Source: Rhodospirillaceae bacterium
GTDB lineage: Bacteria; Pseudomonadota; Alphaproteobacteria; Rhodospirillales; JABJKH01
Assembly: GCA_018660465.1 (NCBI GenBank)
Contig: JABJKH010000027.1
Location: 1 to 33,542 of the forward strand
Direction of reading: 5' to 3'
Length of the DNA stretch: 33,542 bases
The translations under genes were made by a program, and so were the position numbers. Each line of letters opens with the position of its first letter. Positions within the stretch are counted from its first letter, which is position 1. The notes below the pieces were generated by a model, which saw only the letters and a program-made list of their open reading frames with translations, ran no database searches and had not been told where the DNA came from. Below are positions 26,098-33,407 of this stretch, one piece after another.

Positions 26098-26208
26098 AGT
26101 GCGCTTCCCTCTAAACTGTGACTCCTCCAATTTTCCAGTGCGCTTAAACTATTGATCCGTTGATGTTTGAGAATTCGGGTTAGCGTTACACCTCATTTTT
26201 AGTGCGCT
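26098..26208. repeat. Three AGTGCGCT direct repeats
   Basis: AGTGCGCT occurs at 26098-26105, 26137-26144 and 26201-26208. The first two are followed by similar sequence (TCCCTCTAAACT and TAAACT). Spacings of 39 and 64 bases do not fit a tandem array, but three identical 8-mers in 111 bases suggests a protein-binding word or a decayed repeat. Confidence 0.4.
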
Positions 26209-26316
26209 ATCGCGTGCCCATCCTGCAAAACAGTCCGCAACGTTGTGAATTCAAAAGGCATTTCTCAGATTAAAATTTTGCATTGCGTATCCTCACACAC
26301 GGTCTCGGTTGAACCC

Positions 26317-26332
26317 TACGTTATATGACGTA
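26317..26332. promoter_or_regulatory. Operator-like palindrome upstream of formate dehydrogenase genes
   Basis: TACGTTATATGACGTA has the same length and half-sites as TACGTCATTTGACGTA upstream of urtA, with three differences. It lies 215 bases before the first gene of the operon. Inferred to bind the same regulator. Confidence 0.55.
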
Positions 26333-26419
26333 TATGAGGATTTTGGTGTGCAATTTATGTTCTTAGAACAGCACGCGAGGCCATAAATATGAACGGAGTT
26401 TGGTGAACGACCGACAACG

Positions 26420-26459
26420 TTGAAAACGCAGTCCCTTGGTTGGAAACGCAGTCCCTTGG
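26420..26459 (+). repeat. 20-bp tandem repeat upstream of the formate dehydrogenase operon
   Basis: TTGAAAACGCAGTCCCTTGG is followed directly by TTGGAAACGCAGTCCCTTGG, with one mismatch. The 20-base period is close to two helical turns, so two protein molecules could bind on the same face of DNA. It ends 87 bases before the operon's first ATG. Confidence 0.6.
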
Positions 26460-26546
26460 CGAAACTGATCAAGTGAATTCGTTTTCAATTTTGACGCGCC
26501 ATATTATTGCGACAGCCACGACCAGTCAAAGAGATGTGAATCTACA

Positions 26547-28244
26547 ATGTTAGATGACGCGACGCCCCAAAATCGAAGTCACCCCGGCCTGGGTCAACGT
26601 AGAGCATCTGCCTTTAACAAGGGGCGGCAATTGTCCCCTGTAGCCCATTCGGAAATCAAAGACCTTCTCCTTGGAGAAGAACGAACCCGAGACCGTCTCG
26701 TTGAATATCTTCATCAAATTCAGGATGCCTACGGGAAAATTTCCACTGATCACCTGCGCGCCCTGGCTGAAGAACTTCGGTTATCCATGGCCGAGGTGTT
26801 TGAAGTTGCATCATTTTACGCCCATTTCGATATAGATATGCATGGAGATACGGGGACACCCAAGACCACGGTTCGAGTGTGCGATAGCCTGACCTGCGAA
26901 ATGTTTGGCGCGAAATCTCTTTCGAAATATCTAGGCGATCATTTAGATGACAATATTCAAATCGTGACAGCCTCATGCATGGGACGATGCGATATGGCGC
27001 CCGTTGTCGAAGTTGGTCACCGGCATGTTGGCTTTGCAAATCTTGAAAAAGTCATATCGACGATTGAGAGCAAGGAATTCACTCCGGAAATCCCGAAATA
27101 TCTATCGTACAATGATTACATCAAGGGCGAGGGATACACCCTTCTGAATGATTGTTATGCAGGAAAATATAATCGTGACGACCTGATTGATTTGGTTCAA
27201 AAAAGCGGGTTACGGGGGATGGGTGGAGCCGGTTTCCCGGCAGGCCTCAAGTGGAAATCTATACGCGAGCAACCTAAACCGCGGTTAATGGCGATCAACG
27301 CTGATGAAGGCGAGCCTGGAACCTTTAAGGATCGTCACTATCTAGAGGGCGATCCCCATCGGTTTCTCGAAGGTATGCTCATTGCAGCCTGGGTATGCGA
27401 AGTTGAGAAAATATACATCTACGTTCGTGATGAATATCCAGCGGCGCGGGACATCCTCATTCGGGAAATTAATACCCTGAGGTCGGAAGGTCTTTTAGAT
27501 AACCGAGAAATTGAACTGCGCCGAGGAGCTGGCGCATATATATGCGGTGAGGAATCCGCTATGCTGGATTCGATCGAAGGAAAGCGGGGTTTACCGCGGC
27601 AAAAACCGCCTTATCCCACACAGGTAGGCCTGTTTGGCCAACCGAGCCTCATCCACAACGTCGAAACTGTCTATTGGATTCGGTCGTTAATTAATCGGGG
27701 TCCCGAGTGGTTTTCTGACCAAGGTCTAAATGGCTGTAAAGGGTTTCACTCATTTTCCGTTTCTGGTCGTGTGAAGAATGCTGGTGTCAAACGTGCCCCC
27801 GCCGGCATAACCATTACAGACCTGATTAACGACTATTGTGGTGGAATGCAGGATGGGCATCAATTCAAGGCCTATCTTCCCGGCGGCGCATCCGGGGGCA
27901 TACTGCCTGCTTCACTTAGCGATCTTCCACTCGCGTTTGGAACTCTCGAAGAGCATGGCTGCTTCGTCGGTTCTGCGGCGGTTATCGTTCTGTCTGATCA
28001 GGACAGTATCAAGGACGTATCTTTGAACTTGATGCGCTTTTTTGAAGACGAAAGCTGCGGGCAATGCACGCCGTGCCGAACAGGAACTGAAAAAGCCGTT
28101 CAGCTCATGCGAGAGAAGACCTGGGACCAAGACCTTCTGATGGATCTCTCAACGGTAATGGTTGACGCATCCATTTGTGGGTTGGGTCAGGCAGCACCTA
28201 ATCCTGTTTTATGTGCGATGAAGTACTTTCCGGAGGAGCTTTAA
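26547..28244 (+). CDS. fdsB: NAD-linked formate dehydrogenase diaphorase subunit (NuoE-NuoF fusion)
   Basis: This 565-residue electron-transfer subunit passes electrons from the formate-oxidising subunit to NAD+. Residues about 30-185 are NuoE/FdsG-like with [2Fe-2S] ligands Cys112, 117, 144 and 148 (CDSLTC, CMGRC). Residues about 190-560 are NuoF/FdsB-like, with the FMN/NADH site GMGGAGFPAGLKW (224-236), RGAGAYICGEESA, and [4Fe-4S] ligands Cys504, 507, 510 and 544. In Rhodobacter the two parts are separate FdsG and FdsB; here they are one polypeptide. It is one base upstream of the alpha subunit gene, so both are made together. The ribosome site for ATG 26547 is weak. Confidence 0.9.
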   Translation: MLDDATPQNRSHPGLGQRRASAFNKGRQLSPVAHSEIKDLLLGEERTRDRLVEYLHQIQDAYGKISTDHLRALAEELRLSMAEVFEVASFYAHFDIDMHGDTGTPKTTVRVCDSLTCEMFGAKSLSKYLGDHLDDNIQIVTASCMGRCDMAPVVEVGHRHVGFANLEKVISTIESKEFTPEIPKYLSYNDYIKGEGYTLLNDCYAGKYNRDDLIDLVQKSGLRGMGGAGFPAGLKWKSIREQPKPRLMAINADEGEPGTFKDRHYLEGDPHRFLEGMLIAAWVCEVEKIYIYVRDEYPAARDILIREINTLRSEGLLDNREIELRRGAGAYICGEESAMLDSIEGKRGLPRQKPPYPTQVGLFGQPSLIHNVETVYWIRSLINRGPEWFSDQGLNGCKGFHSFSVSGRVKNAGVKRAPAGITITDLINDYCGGMQDGHQFKAYLPGGASGGILPASLSDLPLAFGTLEEHGCFVGSAAVIVLSDQDSIKDVSLNLMRFFEDESCGQCTPCRTGTEKAVQLMREKTWDQDLLMDLSTVMVDASICGLGQAAPNPVLCAMKYFPEEL

Positions 28245-28245
28245 C

Positions 28246-31101
28246 ATGCCCGATGGAATCAACCATGAAGTCATATCCTTTACCTTGAATGGTACCGAAG
28301 TCGAAGCAGTAAGTGGCGAAACCATATGGGATGTTGCCCAACACAGCGGCGTTGAAATTCCACATCTCTGCCACTCCGCGGAACCAGGGTACCGGCCTGA
28401 TGGAAACTGCCGAACATGTATGGTAGAGGTCGAGGGTGAACGGGTATTGGTACCGTCGTGCCTACGACAGCCAACCGCCGGTATGAAAGTAAGTACGAAT
28501 AACGCCCGCGCTACCAAAGCCCGTGAAATGGTTTTCGAACTGCTATTGACAGATCAACCCGACCGAAGCGTTGCCCACAATCCGGAATCCAAATTTTGGA
28601 ACTGGACAGAAACGGTTGGTATCACCAAAAGTCGGTTTCCAAAACGTATCAAAATTTCTCCCGACTCAAGCCATCCCGCAATGCGCGTCAATCTTGATGC
28701 CTGCATCCAGTGCAACCTGTGTGTCAGGGCATGTCGGGAAGTTCAGGTCAATGATGTTATTGGGATGGCGTTCCGTGGCCACAAGTCAAAAATCGTTTTT
28801 GATTTTGATGACTCCATGGGGGACAGCACCTGTGTTGCGTGCGGTGAATGCGTGCAAGCCTGTCCGACAGGCGCATTGATGGAATCGAGCTTGCTTGATG
28901 ACCGTGGTATCCGCACAGAGTTTCCCGACAGATCCGTTGACACCCTATGTCCCTTCTGTGGTGTGGGGTGCCAAACGACGGCGCACGTAAAGGGCGATAA
29001 GATTATTTCTGTTACAGGTCGTAACGGCCCCGCCAATGAGCAACGCCTTTGTGTAAAGGGCCGCTTCGGTTACGACTACGTCGAACACCCAAACCGGCTA
29101 ACTACGCCACTGATCCGCCGAGACGACGCACCCAAGAAATGGGATATTAGAATTGATGATGCGGATGTTCTTAAATACTTCCGCAAGGCCAGTTGGGATG
29201 AGGCACTGGTCAGAGCTGCTGATGGATTTAAAGAGATGCTCAGTGACGCCGGCCCTTCTGCTCTGGCTGGATTTGGATCTGCGAAAGGATCAAACGAGGA
29301 AGCCTACTTATTCCAAAAACTTGTGCGGACTGGATTCCGTACCAACAATGTTGATCATTGCACGCGCCTGTGTCACGCGTCGTCGGTAACTGCTTTGCTG
29401 CAATCAGTTGGTTCAGCGGCTGTCTCTGCACCCTTCACAACAGTCGATGAGTCAGATTGCATTATCGTTATTGGAGCACGACCTGACCAAAATCATCCTG
29501 TCGCCGCGACCTATTTGAAGCAGGCCGCAAAACGCGAAACCAAGCTCATCATCATTGATCCTCGCAAGCAGTCATTATCTCGTCACGCGGATTGGCACCT
29601 CCAGTTCAAGCCAGGACAAGATGTCGCACTCCTGAACGCGATGCTCTACACCATCATCTCAGAAGGCTTGTGTGACACACATTACATCAAAGAGAACACG
29701 GTCGGATTCCAAAATCTTCAAGAAAAAGTCGAGGGATTTTCTCCCGAAAACATGGCCGACGTCTGTGGTATCAGCGCGTCAGATATCAGAAAAGTGGCAC
29801 GTTGTTATGCCACATCCAAATCTTCGATCATATTCTGGGGAATGGGAGTCTCCCAGCATGTACATGGTACGGACAATTCTCTCTGCCTAATCAATTTGGC
29901 ACTGATCACAGGGCAGATTGGCAGATCCGGAACCGGCCTTCATCCCTTGCGGGGGCAGAATAATGTACAGGGCGCGTCGGATGCCGGTCTCATTCCCATG
30001 TCCTATCCAGATTATGCATCGGTCGAGGCAGAGGGTGTTCGCCAAACCATGGAAGAGTTCTGGGGTTTAGCATTAGACCCCGCGAAGGGGCGGACGGTCG
30101 TTGAGATCGTCGACGACATACTAGCTGGCAGCATTAGAGCGATGTATGTGCAGGGTGAAAACCCGGCGATGTCAGACCCCGATCAGGGGCATGCCCGTCG
30201 CGCCCTAGCGAAATTGGATCATCTTGTTGTTCAGGATATTTTCCTTACGGAAACAGCATGGTTTGCAGATGTCATTCTGCCCGCGTCAGCTCATGCCGAA
30301 AAATCTGGCACGTACACAAATACTAATCGTCAAGTCCAGATAGGTCGCCCGGTTGTTCCTTCGCCAGGTAGCGCGAAACAGGATTGGTGGTTAATCCAGG
30401 AAATCGCCAAACGCATGGGCCTCCAGTGGAACTACGCCGGGCCAGAAGATGTATTCGGGGAGATGAAACACGTAATGTCATCTCTCGATAACATTACGTG
30501 GGAACGCCTAAATCGCGAAGGTGTTGTCACATATCCGTGCGTTGATGAAAATCACTCCGGAAATGAAATTCTGTTCGATGAGGGTTTCCCGACCGAAAAT
30601 GGCCGAGGTAAAATTATTCCTGCGGGCCTCGTTCCACCGGATGAATTGCCGGATTTAGAATACCCTATGGTACTTACAACGGGCCGTCTGCTGGAACACT
30701 GGCACACAGGCGCCATGACGAGGCGCGCATCCACTCTTGATGCCCTGGAGCCGGAGGCAATCGTTGGAGTTAGTCGTCGCGACCTGGATGCGCTCGACAT
30801 CGCGCCGGGTGAACTCGTTTCTATCAAGACAAGGCGAGGTTCTATTACCTTGAAATCCCGTTTGGACCGCGAAGTGCCCGAGGGCATGCTCTTCGTCCCA
30901 TTTTGCTTTTCCGAAGCGGCAGCCAACATCCTGACAAATCCGAAATTGGACCCTGTGGCCAAAATTCCTGAATTGAAGTTTTGTGCTGCGCGGATCGAAA
31001 AAAAATCCGATGGGTCCCAATCTACGACAAATTCAATTCACCACTCTGGGTCTAAAAAAGGGCCCTTACATTCACCAACCAAGGAGGACGACAATGGCTA
31101 G
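28246..31101 (+). CDS. fdsA: Formate dehydrogenase alpha subunit (molybdenum, Cys form)
   Basis: This 951-residue cytoplasmic molybdenum subunit oxidises formate to CO2. The N-terminal [2Fe-2S] ligands are Cys42, 55, 58 and 72. Two ferredoxin clusters use Cys153/156/159/163 and Cys196/199/202/206. The cofactor-proximal [4Fe-4S] site uses Cys235/238/242 and 269. The active-site pair is Cys376-His377 in DHCTRLCHASS, with cysteine rather than selenocysteine. The Arg-containing LRGQNNVQGASDAG and the C-terminal GRLLEHWHTGAMTRR match the NAD-linked FDH class. ATG 28246 follows CGGAGGAG. A ~33-residue low-complexity tail (rich in Ser, Lys and His) is added at the end, and its stop overlaps the fmdA start by eight bases. 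No fdsC or fdsD gene is near. Confidence 0.94.
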   Translation: MPDGINHEVISFTLNGTEVEAVSGETIWDVAQHSGVEIPHLCHSAEPGYRPDGNCRTCMVEVEGERVLVPSCLRQPTAGMKVSTNNARATKAREMVFELLLTDQPDRSVAHNPESKFWNWTETVGITKSRFPKRIKISPDSSHPAMRVNLDACIQCNLCVRACREVQVNDVIGMAFRGHKSKIVFDFDDSMGDSTCVACGECVQACPTGALMESSLLDDRGIRTEFPDRSVDTLCPFCGVGCQTTAHVKGDKIISVTGRNGPANEQRLCVKGRFGYDYVEHPNRLTTPLIRRDDAPKKWDIRIDDADVLKYFRKASWDEALVRAADGFKEMLSDAGPSALAGFGSAKGSNEEAYLFQKLVRTGFRTNNVDHCTRLCHASSVTALLQSVGSAAVSAPFTTVDESDCIIVIGARPDQNHPVAATYLKQAAKRETKLIIIDPRKQSLSRHADWHLQFKPGQDVALLNAMLYTIISEGLCDTHYIKENTVGFQNLQEKVEGFSPENMADVCGISASDIRKVARCYATSKSSIIFWGMGVSQHVHGTDNSLCLINLALITGQIGRSGTGLHPLRGQNNVQGASDAGLIPMSYPDYASVEAEGVRQTMEEFWGLALDPAKGRTVVEIVDDILAGSIRAMYVQGENPAMSDPDQGHARRALAKLDHLVVQDIFLTETAWFADVILPASAHAEKSGTYTNTNRQVQIGRPVVPSPGSAKQDWWLIQEIAKRMGLQWNYAGPEDVFGEMKHVMSSLDNITWERLNREGVVTYPCVDENHSGNEILFDEGFPTENGRGKIIPAGLVPPDELPDLEYPMVLTTGRLLEHWHTGAMTRRASTLDALEPEAIVGVSRRDLDALDIAPGELVSIKTRRGSITLKSRLDREVPEGMLFVPFCFSEAAANILTNPKLDPVAKIPELKFCAARIEKKSDGSQSTTNSIHHSGSKKGPLHSPTKEDDNG

Positions 31102-32335
31102 AACAGTATTTCATGCAGAAATGGATAAGTTGCCGGAGGAACAAACTGTAAAAACGCACAATCGATGGCATCCGGATTTACCCTTCGTCGAAACGTTCAA
31201 GCCGGGTGAACAGTTCCGGGTCGAGTGTTACGATTGGACCGGCGGACAAATTAAAAACGATGATTGTGCAGACGATATCAGAGATGTCGACCTATCCAAA
31301 GTTCACTACCTGAGTGGTCCGTTTGGCATCGAAGGCGCCAAACCGGGTGATCTTCTTGTCGTTAACATCAATGACATTGGTTCCAAGGAAGATTCCGAGT
31401 GGGGCTTTACGGGTATTTTTGACTACGAAAATGGCGGCGGGTTTCTTGATCGACATTTCCCTCGGGCCCGTAAGGCATGTTGGGACTTCGAAGGAATTTA
31501 TGCGAGCTCCCGTCATATTCCAGGTGTCCGGTTCCCCGGTACAATTCACCCAGGATTGATCGGGACATTGCCATCGGCTGATCTTCTGAAGACATGGAAC
31601 GATCGAGAAAAGAAACTTTTCGATACAAATCCAACTCGCACCCCACCGTTATGTACTCTTCCAGATGGCATGGCCGGTACGACGACAGCCCTGATGGGCG
31701 GTATGACTGGTGCAGACGCCAAACTTGCGGGTGAGGAAGCCGCTCGTACCGTACCTGGTCGCGAACACGGTGGAAACTGCGATATCAAAAATCTATCTCG
31801 TGGTTCCAAAGTGTTCTTCCCAGTTTATGTTGACGGCGCCGGTCTTTCCATGGGTGATATTCACTGGTCACAGGGTGATGGCGAGATTACGTTCTGTGGT
31901 GCTATTGAGATGGCAGGCTGGATCGATATCAGTGTTGATATCATTAAAGGTGGCATGGAGATGTACGGCGTCACAAACCCGATTTTCCAGACCAGTCCTA
32001 TTGATGCAAATTATTCCGAATATTTGGTCTTTGAAGGTATTTCGGTTGATGAGCATGATGGTGAGCAACACTACCTTGATGCGACTGTCGCCTACCGCAG
32101 GGCATGCCTGAACGCTGTCGAATATCTCAAGAAGTTCGGGTACTCAGGTGAGCAAGCCTACATGATCCTTGGTACGGCGCCGGTAGAAGGGCGCGTTGCA
32201 GGGATTGTTGATATACCCAACGCTTGCTGTACGGTTTCCATTCCAACGGCCATATTTGATTTTGATATCAATCCGAATGCTACTGGCCCAACCCAGTCGA
32301 TTCCGGTAGGTGTCGACGTGGCGGAGTGTACCTAA
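31094..32335 (+). CDS. fmdA: Formamidase (acetamidase/formamidase family)
   Basis: This 413-residue enzyme hydrolyses formamide to formate and ammonia. The family stretches are RWHPDLPFVETFKPGEQFRV (near 18-37), the FHPGLIGTLPS-type TIHPGLIGTLPSA, EHGGNCDIKNLSRGSKVFFP (about 222-241), and LSMGDIHWSQGDGEI, which together shape the metal and substrate site of FmdA. ATG 31094 follows AAGGAGG at 31081-31087 and overlaps the end of the formate dehydrogenase gene, so the enzyme that makes formate is translationally linked to the one that uses it. Acetamide is a possible alternative substrate. It is cytoplasmic, with no signal peptide. Confidence 0.94.
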   Translation: MARTVFHAEMDKLPEEQTVKTHNRWHPDLPFVETFKPGEQFRVECYDWTGGQIKNDDCADDIRDVDLSKVHYLSGPFGIEGAKPGDLLVVNINDIGSKEDSEWGFTGIFDYENGGGFLDRHFPRARKACWDFEGIYASSRHIPGVRFPGTIHPGLIGTLPSADLLKTWNDREKKLFDTNPTRTPPLCTLPDGMAGTTTALMGGMTGADAKLAGEEAARTVPGREHGGNCDIKNLSRGSKVFFPVYVDGAGLSMGDIHWSQGDGEITFCGAIEMAGWIDISVDIIKGGMEMYGVTNPIFQTSPIDANYSEYLVFEGISVDEHDGEQHYLDATVAYRRACLNAVEYLKKFGYSGEQAYMILGTAPVEGRVAGIVDIPNACCTVSIPTAIFDFDINPNATGPTQSIPVGVDVAECT

Positions 32336-32349
32336 AACTATACCTAGTG

Positions 32350-32392
32350 AGAGGCTTCGGCTACCTAACGACCTCCCTTGGCCGGAGCCTCT
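32350..32392 (+). terminator. Long hairpin between fmdA and fmdB
   Basis: AGAGGCTTCGGC and GCCGGAGCCTCT pair over 12 bp (one T-G) around a 19-base loop, 15 bases after the fmdA stop. No T-run follows, so it may be a partial terminator or an RNA stabiliser that lets fmdA accumulate relative to fmdB. Confidence 0.5.
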
Positions 32393-32424
32393 TGCGAGTA
32401 TCAACTCAGAAAACGGAGAATTTC

Positions 32425-32757
32425 ATGCCCCTATATAATTATGAATGCACCGATTGCGGACCTTTCGAAGAATGGCAGAGCATGTCTCAATCTGCGGAGC
32501 CCAATACCTGCACAAACTGCGGAGAACAGTCTAAGCGGGCCATGTCAACGCCCGGACTCGCCCTAATGTCTGCAAATACGCGAACGGCCCATTTTCGAAA
32601 TGAGAAGAGCGCCGACCGTCCCGAGGTGGTAAAGAAACCCAAGAATGTAAAAGCCCAAGAAGGACACGGAAAATCCAAAGGGGGCGGTCACACCCATCAT
32701 GGCCATAGCCATAGCCATGGACACGGACCATCTCGACCTTGGATGATCGGCCACTAA
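32425..32757 (+). CDS. fmdB: FmdB-family zinc-ribbon protein with His-rich tail
   Basis: This 110-residue protein starts with the FmdB signature MPLYNYECTDCG and has Cys8, 11, 29 and 32 of a zinc ribbon. FmdB is proposed to regulate or aid amidase expression, but its role is unproven. The C-terminal part is unusual for the ~70-90-residue family: a Lys-rich stretch followed by eight His between 81 and 100 (GGGHTHHGHSHSHGHG), which looks like a metal-binding tail and may serve metal supply to formamidase. ATG 32425 has ACGGAGAA upstream, and the gene is 89 bases after fmdA. Confidence 0.85.
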   Translation: MPLYNYECTDCGPFEEWQSMSQSAEPNTCTNCGEQSKRAMSTPGLALMSANTRTAHFRNEKSADRPEVVKKPKNVKAQEGHGKSKGGGHTHHGHSHSHGHGPSRPWMIGH

Positions 32758-32826
32758 AGCAGCGCGCCTGGAAGCTTTGTAAATTTTAGTATTAACCTGC
32801 ATTCGTGATCAATAAGGAGAAAGATT

Positions 32827-33159
32827 TTGAAAATCTTTACTCGGATTGAGAATGGTGTTTTTGTGGCCGAATTTACCGGCAAGTTAGACACTAGCACATC
32901 TGGCGACGCCTACGATAAAATGGTTAATATAGCCAAGGAATGCGGCAGCAAACTTGTGCTAAATCTTGAAAAATTGGAATATATGAGTCGTGCGGGACTA
33001 AGCATACTGCTAATGACATCTAAGCTTTTACAGGCTTCGAGCAGACAAATGAAAATTTGCAATCCCAATGATTCGGTTAAAGAGGTGCTGGAATTTTCGG
33101 AGTTTAACAGTTTGCTGCACGTTTATGATAACGAGACTGATGCTATTGCAGCATTTTAA
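32827..33159 (+). CDS. STAS-domain protein (anti-sigma factor antagonist-like)
   Basis: This 110-residue single STAS domain resembles SpoIIAA/RsbV. The phosphorylation region reads LEYMSRAGLSILL (50-62), where the usual second Ser (SS-A-G-L) is Arg55; Ser54 remains. The usual partner-kinase control may therefore be altered or absent. TTG 32827 is the start, with AAGGAG seven bases upstream. No anti-sigma kinase or sigma factor is in the window; a chemotaxis, transport or stress-switch role is possible. Confidence 0.8.
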   Translation: MKIFTRIENGVFVAEFTGKLDTSTSGDAYDKMVNIAKECGSKLVLNLEKLEYMSRAGLSILLMTSKLLQASSRQMKICNPNDSVKEVLEFSEFNSLLHVYDNETDAIAAF

Positions 33160-33315
33160 CTCTTCAAAATCACTTTCATATTACCTTCATCTAATATAAT
33201 CCCCTCAGATAATTTCACCATTTAATTTTGTGGAATTATAATCATCTCGACTACAATTCAGACAATCAGTAGCTTGAGGACTGCGCGAGCAAAAAGAATG
33301 CGGGCATCCGGAAAC

Positions 33316-33333
33316 CCGGCATGTGTATGCCGG
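33316..33333 (+). promoter_or_regulatory. Hairpin in the leader of the last gene
   Basis: CCGGCAT and ATGCCGG pair perfectly around GTGT, 75 bases before the ATG at 33408. Nearby GGGCAT words (33302 and 33335) could extend or compete with it. It may be a structured leader; I do not recognise a riboswitch. Confidence 0.35.
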
Positions 33334-33407
33334 TGGGCATTACACACACAATATGAAAGAGAATGTCCTCTGAAAATAACCTATTGAAAGACTAAGGAGT
33401 CCTGCCA

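Larger units (their letters stand above)
26027..26546. other. Control region upstream of the formate dehydrogenase operon
   Basis: These 520 bases contain no credible gene. They hold three AGTGCGCT words, a 16-bp palindrome matching those near urtA, a 20-bp tandem repeat, and a weak GTGAG/CTCAC hairpin at 26031-26046 just after the LuxR gene. This is an unusually rich control region for one operon. Confidence 0.6.

Noticed and set aside
26420-26459. CRISPR-like repeat
   Set aside because: Only two units, directly abutting with no spacer.
33290-33400. Possible cyclic-di-GMP or other known riboswitch before the last gene
   Set aside because: I could not match the conserved core of any riboswitch class I know; only a simple hairpin is supported.
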